Part shown: positions 1 to 5,882 of the stretch, piece by piece
How the letters are laid out: each line of letters begins with the position of its first letter
Numbering within the stretch: the first letter of the stretch is position 1
Source of the DNA: Planctomycetaceae bacterium
Lineage (GTDB): Bacteria; Planctomycetota; Planctomycetia; Planctomycetales; Planctomycetaceae
Direction: 5' to 3'
DNA length: 14,742 bases
Assembly: GCA_027000105.1 (NCBI GenBank)
Contig: JALTOP010000301.1
Coordinates: 1 to 14,742, forward strand
The notes under the pieces: generated by a model
Told to the model about the DNA's origin: nothing
The model's database searches: none
What the model saw: the letters and a program-made list of their open reading frames with translations, nothing else
Made by a program: the position numbers and the translations under genes

Positions 1-161
1 GCTTTGTCCCGTTGGTTTACCTGTCCCACTTTGGAATACGGATCTTCCTTGCCCCGTATTTTGGCCCACCAGCGATTCAAGTCATGCGAAATAGTCCCGG
101 TACCAACCTGACCGAGGCGGTATTGTTTGGAGATATTTTCAATTTTGATCGCTACGCTCAT
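1..161 (-). CDS. Polysaccharide ABC exporter ATPase, Wzt/KpsT type (5' part only)
   Basis: Reading the minus strand from ATG at 161-159 gives MSVAIKIENISKQYRLGQVG and then a stretch containing HDLNRWWAKIRGKEDPY, reaching the window edge after 53 codons. The opening matches the first beta strand and A-loop region (KQYRLG) of polysaccharide-export ATPases. The Trp-rich insertion before Walker A is typical of planctomycete Wzt-like proteins. Walker A, signature motif and Walker B lie outside the window, so ATPase activity is inferred from family resemblance and from the permease gene just upstream. Such proteins power export of undecaprenyl-linked glycans across the inner membrane. No Shine-Dalgarno sequence precedes the ATG: only 8 bp separate it from the repeat element at 170-376. 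Whether a C-terminal carbohydrate-binding domain is present cannot be seen. Confidence 0.85.
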   Translation of the reverse strand, partial: MSVAIKIENISKQYRLGQVGTGTISHDLNRWWAKIRGKEDPYSKVGQVNQRDK

Positions 162-169
162 GAGTATTT

Positions 170-376
170 AGTTGGCAGCAAACAGTTGGCAGTTGGCAGA
201 AATGGGGTTTAGTTTAGTTTTGATTTTAGGGAACGGATTAATCCGTTGATCATGGCTGATTCCGATAAATCGCATCACCAAGATTCACTGCACGCTTTCA
301 AACATCCACATCCTCAAACCCAGCCATAATCTTTTTTCTTTTTTATCTGCCCACTGCCCACTGAAGAATGCCCACT
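170..376. repeat. Heptad-bounded inverted-repeat element filling the wzm-wzt gap
   Basis: The left end (170-199) reads as heptads AGTTGGC, AGCAAAC, AGTTGGC, AGTTGGC plus AG. The right end (347-376) reads CT plus GCCCACT, GCCCACT, GAAGAAT, GCCCACT. The two ends mirror each other: a single 9-nt unit, a 5-nt spacer and a 16-nt tandem pair, in inverted orientation. Compared as inverted repeats they match at 22 of 30 positions; the only differences inside the units are the same A/C position each time. The element covers 207 of the 218 bp between the permease stop and the ATPase start and holds no convincing ORF. It resembles the short tandem heptanucleotide repeats known from cyanobacteria in kind, or a small non-autonomous repeat element. 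I saw no transposase or clear target-site duplication. Confidence 0.7.
232..247. promoter_or_regulatory. Perfect 16-bp palindrome inside the wzm-wzt element
   Basis: AACGGATTAATCCGTT is its own reverse complement. It could be a dimeric regulator's operator, or in RNA a 6-bp stem with a TTAA loop. No U-tract follows on the minus strand (CCCTAAAATC follows), so it is not a standard intrinsic terminator. Its place between the two transporter genes and within the heptad-bounded element suggests either regulation of the ATPase gene or a structural core of the element. Confidence 0.5.
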
Positions 377-379
377 CCC

Positions 380-1288
380 TCAAACAGTGTCCATAAACGT
401 CTGTTCGGTGCGGTTGAAGATAATCACTCCCGTCATCAGGACGATGAGAGTGAAAACGGTTGCGTAGGCGAGTCCCGCAATTGTCGCTTGCCCGGTTCCC
501 AGGAATCCGTATTTGACTGTTTCGATCAGATGGGCAATCGGGTTCCACCAGAGGACAGAACGAGCTTTATCACTGAGCAAACTCATTGGGTAAATGATTG
601 GCGTGGCGTACATCGCCAACTGCACACCAAATTGAATGACGAATGTAAGGTCTCGATACTTTGTTGTCAGCGAACTGAAAATGATGCCGAATCCCAAGCC
701 CAACCCCGCCATGAGCAGGATGAGATAAGGCATGGTCAGAATCCACAGGTTTGGATGGATTAGATCAGTATTGATCAGATAATAAGCAAAAACAACCAGG
801 AAAAGGCTGAATTGAATCAGAAATTTGATCAATCCGGAAGTGACGACCGATAACGGAACAATCAATCGCGGGAAATAGACCTTTCCGAATATCGAAGCGT
901 TTGTTGTGAATGTTGTTGATGTTTTTCCGAAAGAGTCTGCAAAGTAATTCCACATGACGATGCCGGAAAGATAAAACAGCACTTTGGGGATTTCATCGGT
1001 ACTGATTTTTGCGATATTGCCAAAGATTATGACATAAACCAGCGTTGTCATGATCGGTTGGACAAAGAACCAGATTGGCCCGAGAATCGTTTGTTTGTAA
1101 ACCGTTACGATGTCCCGTTTCACAAACATGTAAAGGAGATCGCGGTAGTCCCACAATTCCTTCAAATTGATATCCAGCAGGTGCCGCTTGGGACGGATGA
1201 TCATGTCCCATTGTTCATTCTCCGATTGTTCGGATTGCTGAGCGGATTGCTTTTGCATCGTCAAAGGTATCTCGACAGTTTCAGTCAA
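380..1288 (-). CDS. Polysaccharide ABC exporter permease, Wzm/KpsM type (ABC-2 family)
   Basis: This is a 302-residue integral membrane protein of the usual Wzm/TagG length. After a polar N-terminus of about 65 residues come about six hydrophobic segments, near residues 75-97, 103-125, 143-172, 180-205, 218-238 and 275-295. The segment around KQTILGPIWFFVQPIMTTLV and the C-terminal RTEQTFMDTV are typical of polysaccharide and O-antigen ABC-2 permeases. It would form the inner-membrane channel with the ATPase encoded next (1-161) and flip a lipid-linked glycan. The chosen start is TTG at 1288, which has AGGA 8 nt upstream; an in-frame ATG at 1258 would remove ten residues but lacks a comparable ribosome site. 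It lies 31 bp after the glycosyltransferase and is probably co-transcribed with it. No broken motif is visible. Confidence 0.92.
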   Translation of the reverse strand: MTETVEIPLTMQKQSAQQSEQSENEQWDMIIRPKRHLLDINLKELWDYRDLLYMFVKRDIVTVYKQTILGPIWFFVQPIMTTLVYVIIFGNIAKISTDEIPKVLFYLSGIVMWNYFADSFGKTSTTFTTNASIFGKVYFPRLIVPLSVVTSGLIKFLIQFSLFLVVFAYYLINTDLIHPNLWILTMPYLILLMAGLGLGFGIIFSSLTTKYRDLTFVIQFGVQLAMYATPIIYPMSLLSDKARSVLWWNPIAHLIETVKYGFLGTGQATIAGLAYATVFTLIVLMTGVIIFNRTEQTFMDTV

Positions 1289-1296
1289 CCGATTTG

Positions 1297-1300
1297 TCCT
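1297..1300 (-). promoter_or_regulatory. Ribosome binding site deciding the permease TTG start
   Basis: On the minus strand AGGA lies 8 nt before TTG at 1288. The alternative in-frame ATG at 1258 has only a weak GAG-like match upstream. This favours the TTG start. Confidence 0.45.
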
Positions 1301-1319
1301 GTACGGGGGTTACCAGGTT

Positions 1320-2576
1320 CTAGAGACTGGAAACCAGAATATCCTGTTGCCTGTGAGAGAGTGTTTCGTGTAGAAGATTGCCGAATTTCGTCGTGATGAC
1401 AGATCGGTCAAACTCCTGCACTGCAAGCTGACGGGCGTGCTGGCCCATTCTGTCTGTCAGCTCTTTTTTTCCAGTCAGTGAAAGAATTGAGTCGCTTAAT
1501 GACCGAGCGATCGTCTGTTTGGGTTGATCAATATCGCAGACTTTTCCGAGTTGTTCATCGATCACAAATTGTGAGAGTTCAGATGTTTTGTTGGCCAGAA
1601 CCAATAATGGTGTTCCACTGGCGAGAATTCCGTAGACTTTGCTTGGGAACAGGCAGCGTTCCACTCCCGGTTTTATCGAGACAAAGTGCAGGTCGGCTGC
1701 GCTGAGGCTTTCTGCGAGTTTTTCGTATGGTTGTTTTCCCATGATTGTAACGTTTGTCAAATTGCCCCGGGCAACTTGTTGAGTCACCGCCTCTTTTTGA
1801 ACCCCTTCTCCGATGATCACAAAATGGATTTCATTGTGGTCTTTCAAAATCTCAGCCGCATCAATGAGCGATTTCAATTCGTGAGCCATACCCAGATTTC
1901 CGGAATACATGACGAGGAATTTATCATTCCAGCCGTTAATCATGCGGAAGGCGTTGTTCTGCTTTATGGGAACAATCTTTGTGGTATCAGTCCAGTTGGG
2001 GAGGACTTGCAGAGACGATTTCGGAACGCCGTTCTGTTCGCAGGTCTGCTTCATATCGTCGCTGAGGACAACAACACCATCTGCTTTTTTGTAGCAATCA
2101 AACAGGAGTCGCCGAAGTTTCTTGATGAGAAACCCTTCACTCGCCTTTCCCAGCGCCACCGCAACATCCGGGTAGATATCCTGCAAATAGGCAATAAATC
2201 GGCATCCCGTTCTCTTTTGCAATTTTCTCCCCAGTAACGCCAGGAAGAAGGGATCGGTTTCGGTGATGACGACATCAGGACACGGAATCAGCTTCATTTT
2301 GCGGTAAGCTGAAATTGTGAAGGTGAGCAGGTTTATCAGCCTGCCAGCAATCGCTCCCTTGGCAAACCGCGTGTGATCGACACGATGAATATTGAGCGAT
2401 GGCCCAAAAGGGTGAGTCTTATCGAGTACCTTTTCTCCATGCAGTGGATGTCCACAAATGACATCGACATCAAAATCCTGAACCAGATCTTCACATAACT
2501 GCGTCAGTAACTGCCCCGTTGCCTCATTGTCGGGCCAGAAGGAGCGGTTCAAAAAAAGAAGACGCGGTCGTTTCAT
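1320..2576 (-). CDS. Family-4 (GT-B) glycosyltransferase, WcaI/WbuB-like
   Basis: Starting at ATG 2576 the protein is 418 residues, normal for a GT4 enzyme. The N-terminal half begins RPRLLFLNRSFWPDNEATGQ, the acceptor-side Rossmann fold seen in WcaI/WbuB-like enzymes. The C-terminal half carries VMYSGNLGMAHEL, IIGEG and VERCLFPSKVYGILASGTPL, the nucleotide-sugar binding region with its conserved glutamate. It should transfer a sugar from a nucleotide donor to a lipid-linked oligosaccharide at the cytoplasmic face of the membrane; donor and acceptor are not determined. Two genes upstream make GDP-fucose, so fucosyl transfer is possible but unproven. The reading frame stays open upstream to 2666, overlapping gmd, but that extension would translate a degenerate heptad repeat and lies before the conserved N-terminus, so ATG 2576 is preferred. 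No clear Shine-Dalgarno precedes it. Confidence 0.9.
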   Translation of the reverse strand: MKRPRLLFLNRSFWPDNEATGQLLTQLCEDLVQDFDVDVICGHPLHGEKVLDKTHPFGPSLNIHRVDHTRFAKGAIAGRLINLLTFTISAYRKMKLIPCPDVVITETDPFFLALLGRKLQKRTGCRFIAYLQDIYPDVAVALGKASEGFLIKKLRRLLFDCYKKADGVVVLSDDMKQTCEQNGVPKSSLQVLPNWTDTTKIVPIKQNNAFRMINGWNDKFLVMYSGNLGMAHELKSLIDAAEILKDHNEIHFVIIGEGVQKEAVTQQVARGNLTNVTIMGKQPYEKLAESLSAADLHFVSIKPGVERCLFPSKVYGILASGTPLLVLANKTSELSQFVIDEQLGKVCDIDQPKQTIARSLSDSILSLTGKKELTDRMGQHARQLAVQEFDRSVITTKFGNLLHETLSHRQQDILVSSL

Positions 2577-2589
2577 TTGAAGGAGTAGC

Positions 2590-2631
2590 GGTTGGCAATC
2601 AGCGGTATTCAGTTGGTAGTTGACTGTTCGG
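2590..2631. repeat. Degenerate 7-bp-periodic repeat at the gmd-glycosyltransferase junction
   Basis: Read in sevens on the plus strand from 2590: GGTTGGC, AATCAGC, GGTATTC, AGTTGGT, AGTTGAC, TGTTCGG. Units 1, 4 and 5 are close to the AGTTGGC heptads of the element at 170-376 and stay in 7-bp register. It fills most of the 55-bp gap between gmd and the glycosyltransferase and accounts for the spurious upstream extension of the glycosyltransferase frame. Confidence 0.5.
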
Positions 2632-3726
2632 TTAGACTTCGCTGAGGGTGAACGCGTTTGAACCACTCATGAGTGCTTCGACATCTGCGTCGACCATCAT
2701 GCGGACGAGTTCCGGGAAGCCAACCTTCAATTCCCAGTTCAGTTCCTTACGTGCTTTGCTGCTGTCCCCTAAAAGCAAATCAACTTCAGTGGGGCGGAAG
2801 TACCGTTCATCAATTTGGATGAGAACCTGTCCATCGGGCCCAATTCCCCGCTCTTCGACGCCGCTTCCCTCCCATGTGATCGGCAAGCCGACGTGAGCAA
2901 AGGCGAGTTCGCAGAATTCTCGTACTGAATGAGTTTCGCCAGTTGCGATCACGTAATCCTGAGGAGTTTCCGCCTGAAGCATCAGGTACATCGCTTCGAC
3001 ATAATCCCCCGCAAATCCCCAATCTCGTTTGGCGTCCAGGTTGCCGAGGAATACACACTCCTGCTTGCCATGATAAATTGCAGCGACTGCCCGTGAGATT
3101 TTCCTGGTGACAAAGGTTTCCCCCCTGCGAGGCGATTCATGGTTAAACAGGATCCCATTGACTGCAAACATTCCGTACGATTCCCGGTAATTTCGTGTAA
3201 TGTGAAATGCGTACGCCTTCGCGGCAGCATAGGGACTGCGGGGATAAAAGGGGGCTGTTTCGGATTGGGGAGTTTCCAGAACCTTGCCGTAGAGTTCAGA
3301 GGAAGAGGCCTGATAAAACTTTGCATTCAGGCCAAGTTCTCGCATCCCTTCCAATATTCTTACCACTCCCAAGCCAGTCACATCGCCTGTGTATTCGGGG
3401 ACTTCAAAAGAAACCTTGACGTGCGATTGAGCCCCCAGGTTGTAAATTTCATCGGGACGAACAACCTTCAAGATACGGTTAATCGAAGAAGAGTCCGCCA
3501 GGTCGCCGAAGGTCAAATGTAGTCGGACATCTTCCTCGTGTGGATCCTGGTAGATATGATCAATCCGCCCGGTATTGAAAGAAGAAGATCGGCGAACGAC
3601 TCCCCAAACTTCGTACCCCTTGCCGATAAGCAGTTCGGACAGATAAGAACCGTCCTGTCCGGTGATCCCAAATATGAGTGCCTTTTTCCCATTTTTCGGT
3701 GGGAATTGTCGGTCGATCGTTTTCAC
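2632..3726 (-). CDS. gmd: GDP-mannose 4,6-dehydratase
   Basis: Converts GDP-D-mannose to GDP-4-dehydro-6-deoxy-D-mannose, the first step to GDP-L-fucose, in the cytoplasm. The 364-residue protein is an extended short-chain dehydrogenase/reductase with the nucleotide-binding motif G20-x2-G23-x2-G26 (GITGQDG), the active-site stretch SSSELYG (S142, E144), and Y166-x3-K170 (SPYAAAKAY). Compared with E. coli Gmd these match its catalytic Thr/Glu/Tyr/Lys with a +10 offset and Thr replaced by Ser. NHESPRRGETFVTRKI and RPTEVDLLLGD are further Gmd signatures. The start is GTG at 3726, with AAAGGA 7 nt upstream. It sits 71 bp after fcl in the same operon; the pair is functionally coupled. The last residues are a non-conserved polar tail. 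Length and motifs look intact. Confidence 0.97.
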   Translation of the reverse strand: MKTIDRQFPPKNGKKALIFGITGQDGSYLSELLIGKGYEVWGVVRRSSSFNTGRIDHIYQDPHEEDVRLHLTFGDLADSSSINRILKVVRPDEIYNLGAQSHVKVSFEVPEYTGDVTGLGVVRILEGMRELGLNAKFYQASSSELYGKVLETPQSETAPFYPRSPYAAAKAYAFHITRNYRESYGMFAVNGILFNHESPRRGETFVTRKISRAVAAIYHGKQECVFLGNLDAKRDWGFAGDYVEAMYLMLQAETPQDYVIATGETHSVREFCELAFAHVGLPITWEGSGVEERGIGPDGQVLIQIDERYFRPTEVDLLLGDSSKARKELNWELKVGFPELVRMMVDADVEALMSGSNAFTLSEV

Positions 3727-3733
3727 AGTTCAG

Positions 3734-3739
3734 TCCTTT
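3734..3739 (-). promoter_or_regulatory. Ribosome binding site fixing the gmd GTG start
   Basis: AAAGGA on the minus strand lies 7 nt before GTG at 3726. It is one of the clearest Shine-Dalgarno matches in the window and supports the non-ATG start. Confidence 0.65.
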
Positions 3740-3797
3740 ATCATATTCCTGGTCAGTGAGTCAACCAGAGATCGCCTCAGCAATCCCGGTTAATAAA

Positions 3798-4799
3798 TTA
3801 CTCTTTTTCTGCGACTTCGGTTTCTGTTGCTAATTGCTCTGTCGCCAGTTGCGCGGTTTCGTTTTTATTCCAGTCTGAATTCTGGAACCACTCATAAGTC
3901 TGTCTGAGGCCATCTTTCAGGCTGATGGATGGTTCCCAACCGAGCGATTTTAATCTGGAAACATCGAGCTGTTTTCGAGGCGTGCCATCCGGCTTGGTGG
4001 TATCGAAATCGATCGAACAATTAGGGTGAACCAGCTCACGAATTGTCTCTGCCAGTTCCCTGATCGATAAATCAACTCCCGTTCCGATATTGATTGTTTC
4101 TGCCTCGTTGTAGTTTTCCAGCAGGAACAAACAGGCGTCCGCAAGATCGTCGACATGTAAAAATTCTCGTCGTGGTTTGCCGGTTCCCCAAATGGTGACC
4201 GATGAAGCATTAGACATTTTTGCTTCGTGGAACCGTCGAATCAACGCAGGCAGAACGTGAGAGTTTTCAGGGTGGAAATTATCGTTCGGGCCATACAGAT
4301 TTGTTGGCATCGCGGAAATAAACTGACAGCCGTACTGTTCCCGATAGGCCTGACAGGAAAGGAGCCCGGCAATTTTTGCAATCGCATACGCATAATTTGT
4401 CTTTTCCAATGGGCCGGTAAGCAAATACTCTTCCTTAATTGGTTGAGGGCAATCCCGTGGATAGATGCACGAACTTCCCAGGTAAAGCAGCTTTTTCACT
4501 TTTGAATCACAAGCAGCCCGCAACACCGTTGAGTGAATCAGTGTATTGTCGTACAAGAAATCAGCGGGGTAATTCGCATTGGCCCAGATCCCTCCCACTT
4601 TTCCTGCAACATGAATGACATAATCAGGACGATGCTCTTCAAACCATTTCGAAACCGACCATTGGTCGCGCAGGTCGAGTTCATTCCGACTGGCAGTCAG
4701 TATTCTGAAGGCGCCTCTCGATTGCAGTTTCCGCACGAGCGCAGAACCTACCAAGCCCTTATGACCGGTGACGAAAATAGTTGATTCTTCAGTAAGCAT
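3798..4799 (-). CDS. fcl: GDP-L-fucose synthase (GDP-4-keto-6-deoxymannose epimerase/reductase)
   Basis: Takes the Gmd product, epimerises it at C3 and C5 and reduces it at C4 with NADPH to give GDP-L-fucose. The 333-residue protein shows the dinucleotide motif G12-H-K-G15-L-V-G18, the active site GSSCIYP (S109, C111), Y138-x3-K142 (YAYAIAK) and H181 in NSHVLP. These match S107, C109, Y136, K140 and H179 of E. coli Fcl with a +2 offset, so the enzyme should be active. The catalytic domain ends near residue 310 (TYEWFQNSDW). The remaining 23 residues are a polar tail containing QLATEQLATE, encoded by a short DNA repeat, beyond the usual family end. The start is ATG 4799, with GGAAG about 12 nt upstream, a weak ribosome site. 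It lies 59 bp after the antiterminator gene and 71 bp before gmd. Confidence 0.96.
   Translation of the reverse strand: MLTEESTIFVTGHKGLVGSALVRKLQSRGAFRILTASRNELDLRDQWSVSKWFEEHRPDYVIHVAGKVGGIWANANYPADFLYDNTLIHSTVLRAACDSKVKKLLYLGSSCIYPRDCPQPIKEEYLLTGPLEKTNYAYAIAKIAGLLSCQAYREQYGCQFISAMPTNLYGPNDNFHPENSHVLPALIRRFHEAKMSNASSVTIWGTGKPRREFLHVDDLADACLFLLENYNEAETINIGTGVDLSIRELAETIRELVHPNCSIDFDTTKPDGTPRKQLDVSRLKSLGWEPSISLKDGLRQTYEWFQNSDWNKNETAQLATEQLATETEVAEKE
3812..3850. repeat. Short tandem repeat inside the 3' end of fcl
   Basis: On the minus strand two 15-bp copies, CAACTGGCGACAGAG and CAATTAGCAACAGAA, follow one another and encode QLATE twice. Words such as CAACTGG and AGCAACA recall the heptad repeats at other junctions of this operon. 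It lies in the dispensable C-terminal tail beyond the catalytic fold. Confidence 0.45.
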
Positions 4800-4808
4800 T
4801 ATTCAATT

Positions 4809-4859
4809 GCTTCCGCCAACTCGACTAAACACCAAGATAAAATCTTGGAGATTTCCGCC
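4809..4859 (-). promoter_or_regulatory. Hairpin with flanking GGCGGAA repeats in the antiterminator-fcl spacer
   Basis: In the minus-strand transcript CCAAGAT-TTT-ATCTTGG (4848-4832) is a perfect 7-bp stem with a 3-nt loop. It is followed by TGTTTAGTC, so there is no U-tract and it is not a normal terminator. GGCGGAA occurs at both sides, at 4859-4853 touching the antiterminator stop codon and at 4817-4811. The second copy continues as GGCGGAAGC, matching 8 of the first 9 bases of the E. coli ops element (GGCGGTAGC) read by RfaH. A regulatory role is inferred from its position just behind a NusG/RfaH-like gene. It may equally be an RNA-processing or stability element. Confidence 0.4.
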
Positions 4860-5416
4860 TAATTGCAAGCTTCGACTTCCCAGTCATTCAGTTCGACAGA
4901 GGCCCCCTGCTGCAGAAAATTGACAGAGATGATCAGACGATCGACACCTCTTCGCTGAAAAACGATTCCGGATGCCCCTTTCATCGGGCCACTCTTTACC
5001 CTGACTTTTGTCCCCGGCTGTAAACGGGATTCAATAGTGACTGGCTCTCCGAGTGCAATCAGCGTTTCTATTTGAAGCAGATCGCAACGAAGCGACTCCC
5101 CATCTTCCACATCCAGACAACGGGAAACAGTATTTGTGGTCAATGCGAAATGGCGATCTTCTTCGTTTCCGTACAGAAAAACGTAATTGGCAAACAAAGG
5201 TACAAAGCTGGTTCGCCGTCTCCCTGACGGGGAGCGATATTTCTTTTCGATAATCGGAGAGTAAAACGGAATACTCTGAGCAGCGAGTGCCCGCATCAAC
5301 TGCTTTTCCTGCCGAGACATCGTGTACAACGCCCACCATTTCGCCCCCGACCGTTCTGGAGAGGATGTCAATAAATCAGCAGGGTAGAGGTTTATTTCCT
5401 GACCAAGAATTGGCAT
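4859..5416 (-). CDS. Specialised NusG paralogue (RfaH/LoaP/UpxY-like antiterminator)
   Basis: This 185-residue protein has the NusG N-terminal domain at about residues 26-120, starting AKWWALYTMSRQEKQL and containing RRRTSFVPLFANYVFLYG, and a KOW motif at about 135-162 (PGTKVRVKSGPMKGASGIVF). Such proteins bind RNA polymerase and help it read through pauses and terminators in long polysaccharide or natural-product operons. Being first in a surface-glycan operon fits the operon-specific paralogues RfaH, UpxY and LoaP better than housekeeping NusG. The N-terminus MPILGQEINLYPADLL is a form I associate with planctomycete members of this group. The frame is open back to 5590, but the extra residues are basic and unlike the family, so ATG 5416 is chosen; only a weak GGA lies about 10 nt upstream. 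It would act on this operon, possibly including its own transcript. Confidence 0.9.
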   Translation of the reverse strand: MPILGQEINLYPADLLTSSPERSGAKWWALYTMSRQEKQLMRALAAQSIPFYSPIIEKKYRSPSGRRRTSFVPLFANYVFLYGNEEDRHFALTTNTVSRCLDVEDGESLRCDLLQIETLIALGEPVTIESRLQPGTKVRVKSGPMKGASGIVFQRRGVDRLIISVNFLQQGASVELNDWEVEACN

Positions 5417-5418
5417 GT

Positions 5419-5556
5419 TTAAAATTCCATTTTGGGTAATTCGGCGCGCACTCCGTCCCCTTGGGTGACACCCCCCTTTTTTCGCACTCTGTATTTTGAC
5501 ATCCTGTTTACCGCAATCCTTTGCCACCATTCGAGATATCCCTTCCCTGCATCCAT
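5419..5556 (-). CDS. Possible 45-residue leader ORF upstream of the antiterminator
   Basis: An open frame from ATG at 5556 encodes 45 residues, ending with the basic, glycine-containing stretch KYRVRKKGGVTQGDGV and then RAELPKMEF. Its TAA stop (5421-5419) lies 2 nt before the ATG of the antiterminator, an arrangement that could couple translation. No good Shine-Dalgarno precedes the first ATG, which would be only about 7 nt from a promoter-predicted transcription start; an inner ATG at 5502 is an alternative. I do not recognise the protein. It may be a chance frame or part of a dispersed repeat. Confidence 0.25.
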   Translation of the reverse strand: MDAGKGYLEWWQRIAVNRMSKYRVRKKGGVTQGDGVRAELPKMEF

Positions 5557-5570
5557 TATCACAAGTATTC

Positions 5571-5600
5571 AGTATACGACTCGATTCCAACTTGCCGCAA
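5571..5600 (-). promoter_or_regulatory. Candidate sigma-70 promoter of the polysaccharide operon
   Basis: On the minus strand TTGCGG (5600-5595) and TATACT (5576-5571) are separated by 18 bp. TATACT matches five of six consensus bases and TTGCGG three of six. Transcription would start near 5563, giving an untranslated leader of about 147 nt before the antiterminator ATG. The leader holds the possible 45-codon ORF, a GCGGTA word (5514-5509) and a run of six G residues. The surrounding gap 5417-5882 holds no other convincing gene. Confidence 0.4.
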
Positions 5601-5795
5601 GAAACGATCAGCTTACGCGAAGTGGAATCAATCCTTTATTAGTCTTCGCTCTTCATAATTCCTACATTCAATATCAACTGAATGAAATCGCGAAATTGCA
5701 GGTATCGCTTCTTCTTTTATTGTTATTCTTTTGAATGAGCAATGTTCTCGGATGGTCACTTTGCTGGAACCGTCATGCATCGCCGGTCGGGTAAG

Positions 5796-5816
5796 AAAAA
5801 TCCTCGGGAACCGGGG
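5796..5816 (-). terminator. Candidate intrinsic terminator of the sugar-phosphate transferase gene
   Basis: In the minus-strand transcript CCCCGG-TTC-CCGAGG (5816-5802) forms a six-position stem with one C/A mismatch and a 3-nt loop, followed by A and five U residues. It lies about 66 bp after the stop codon of the upstream gene. The mismatch and short stem make it a moderate candidate. With the promoter at 5571-5600 it would make the transferase a separate transcription unit. Confidence 0.4.
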
Positions 5817-5882
5817 TGGGAAGCAATAATTCATTTCTCCCGACATGCTCGGTTTATCGATCCAGAGCATTATACGTGGCAG

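Noticed and set aside
170..376. Heptad repeats as a CRISPR array
   Set aside because: Units are only 7-9 bp, without unique spacers of regular length, and no cas gene is present.
368..763. 131-residue plus-strand open frame opposite the permease
   Set aside because: It is complementary to the conserved membrane protein and rich in residues expected from its antisense; no family features.
1686..2237. 183-residue open frame on the plus strand inside the glycosyltransferase gene
   Set aside because: It is antisense to a well-supported GT4 gene, with no recognisable motif or ribosome site.
2577..2666. Upstream extension of the glycosyltransferase frame to 2666, overlapping gmd
   Set aside because: The extra 30 residues translate heptad-repeat DNA and the end of gmd in another frame, and precede the conserved N-terminal beta strand.
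5463..5482. GGGT-GAC-ACCC followed by TTTTTT on the plus strand as a terminator
   Set aside because: The stem is only 4 bp and there is no plus-strand gene upstream for it to end.
5417..5590. Upstream extension of the antiterminator frame to 5590
   Set aside because: The added 58 residues are basic and low in family resemblance; the typical start MPIL lies at 5416.
5628..5870. 80-residue minus-strand frame between the transferase and the antiterminator
   Set aside because: Composition looks random, no ribosome site, and it spans the candidate terminator.
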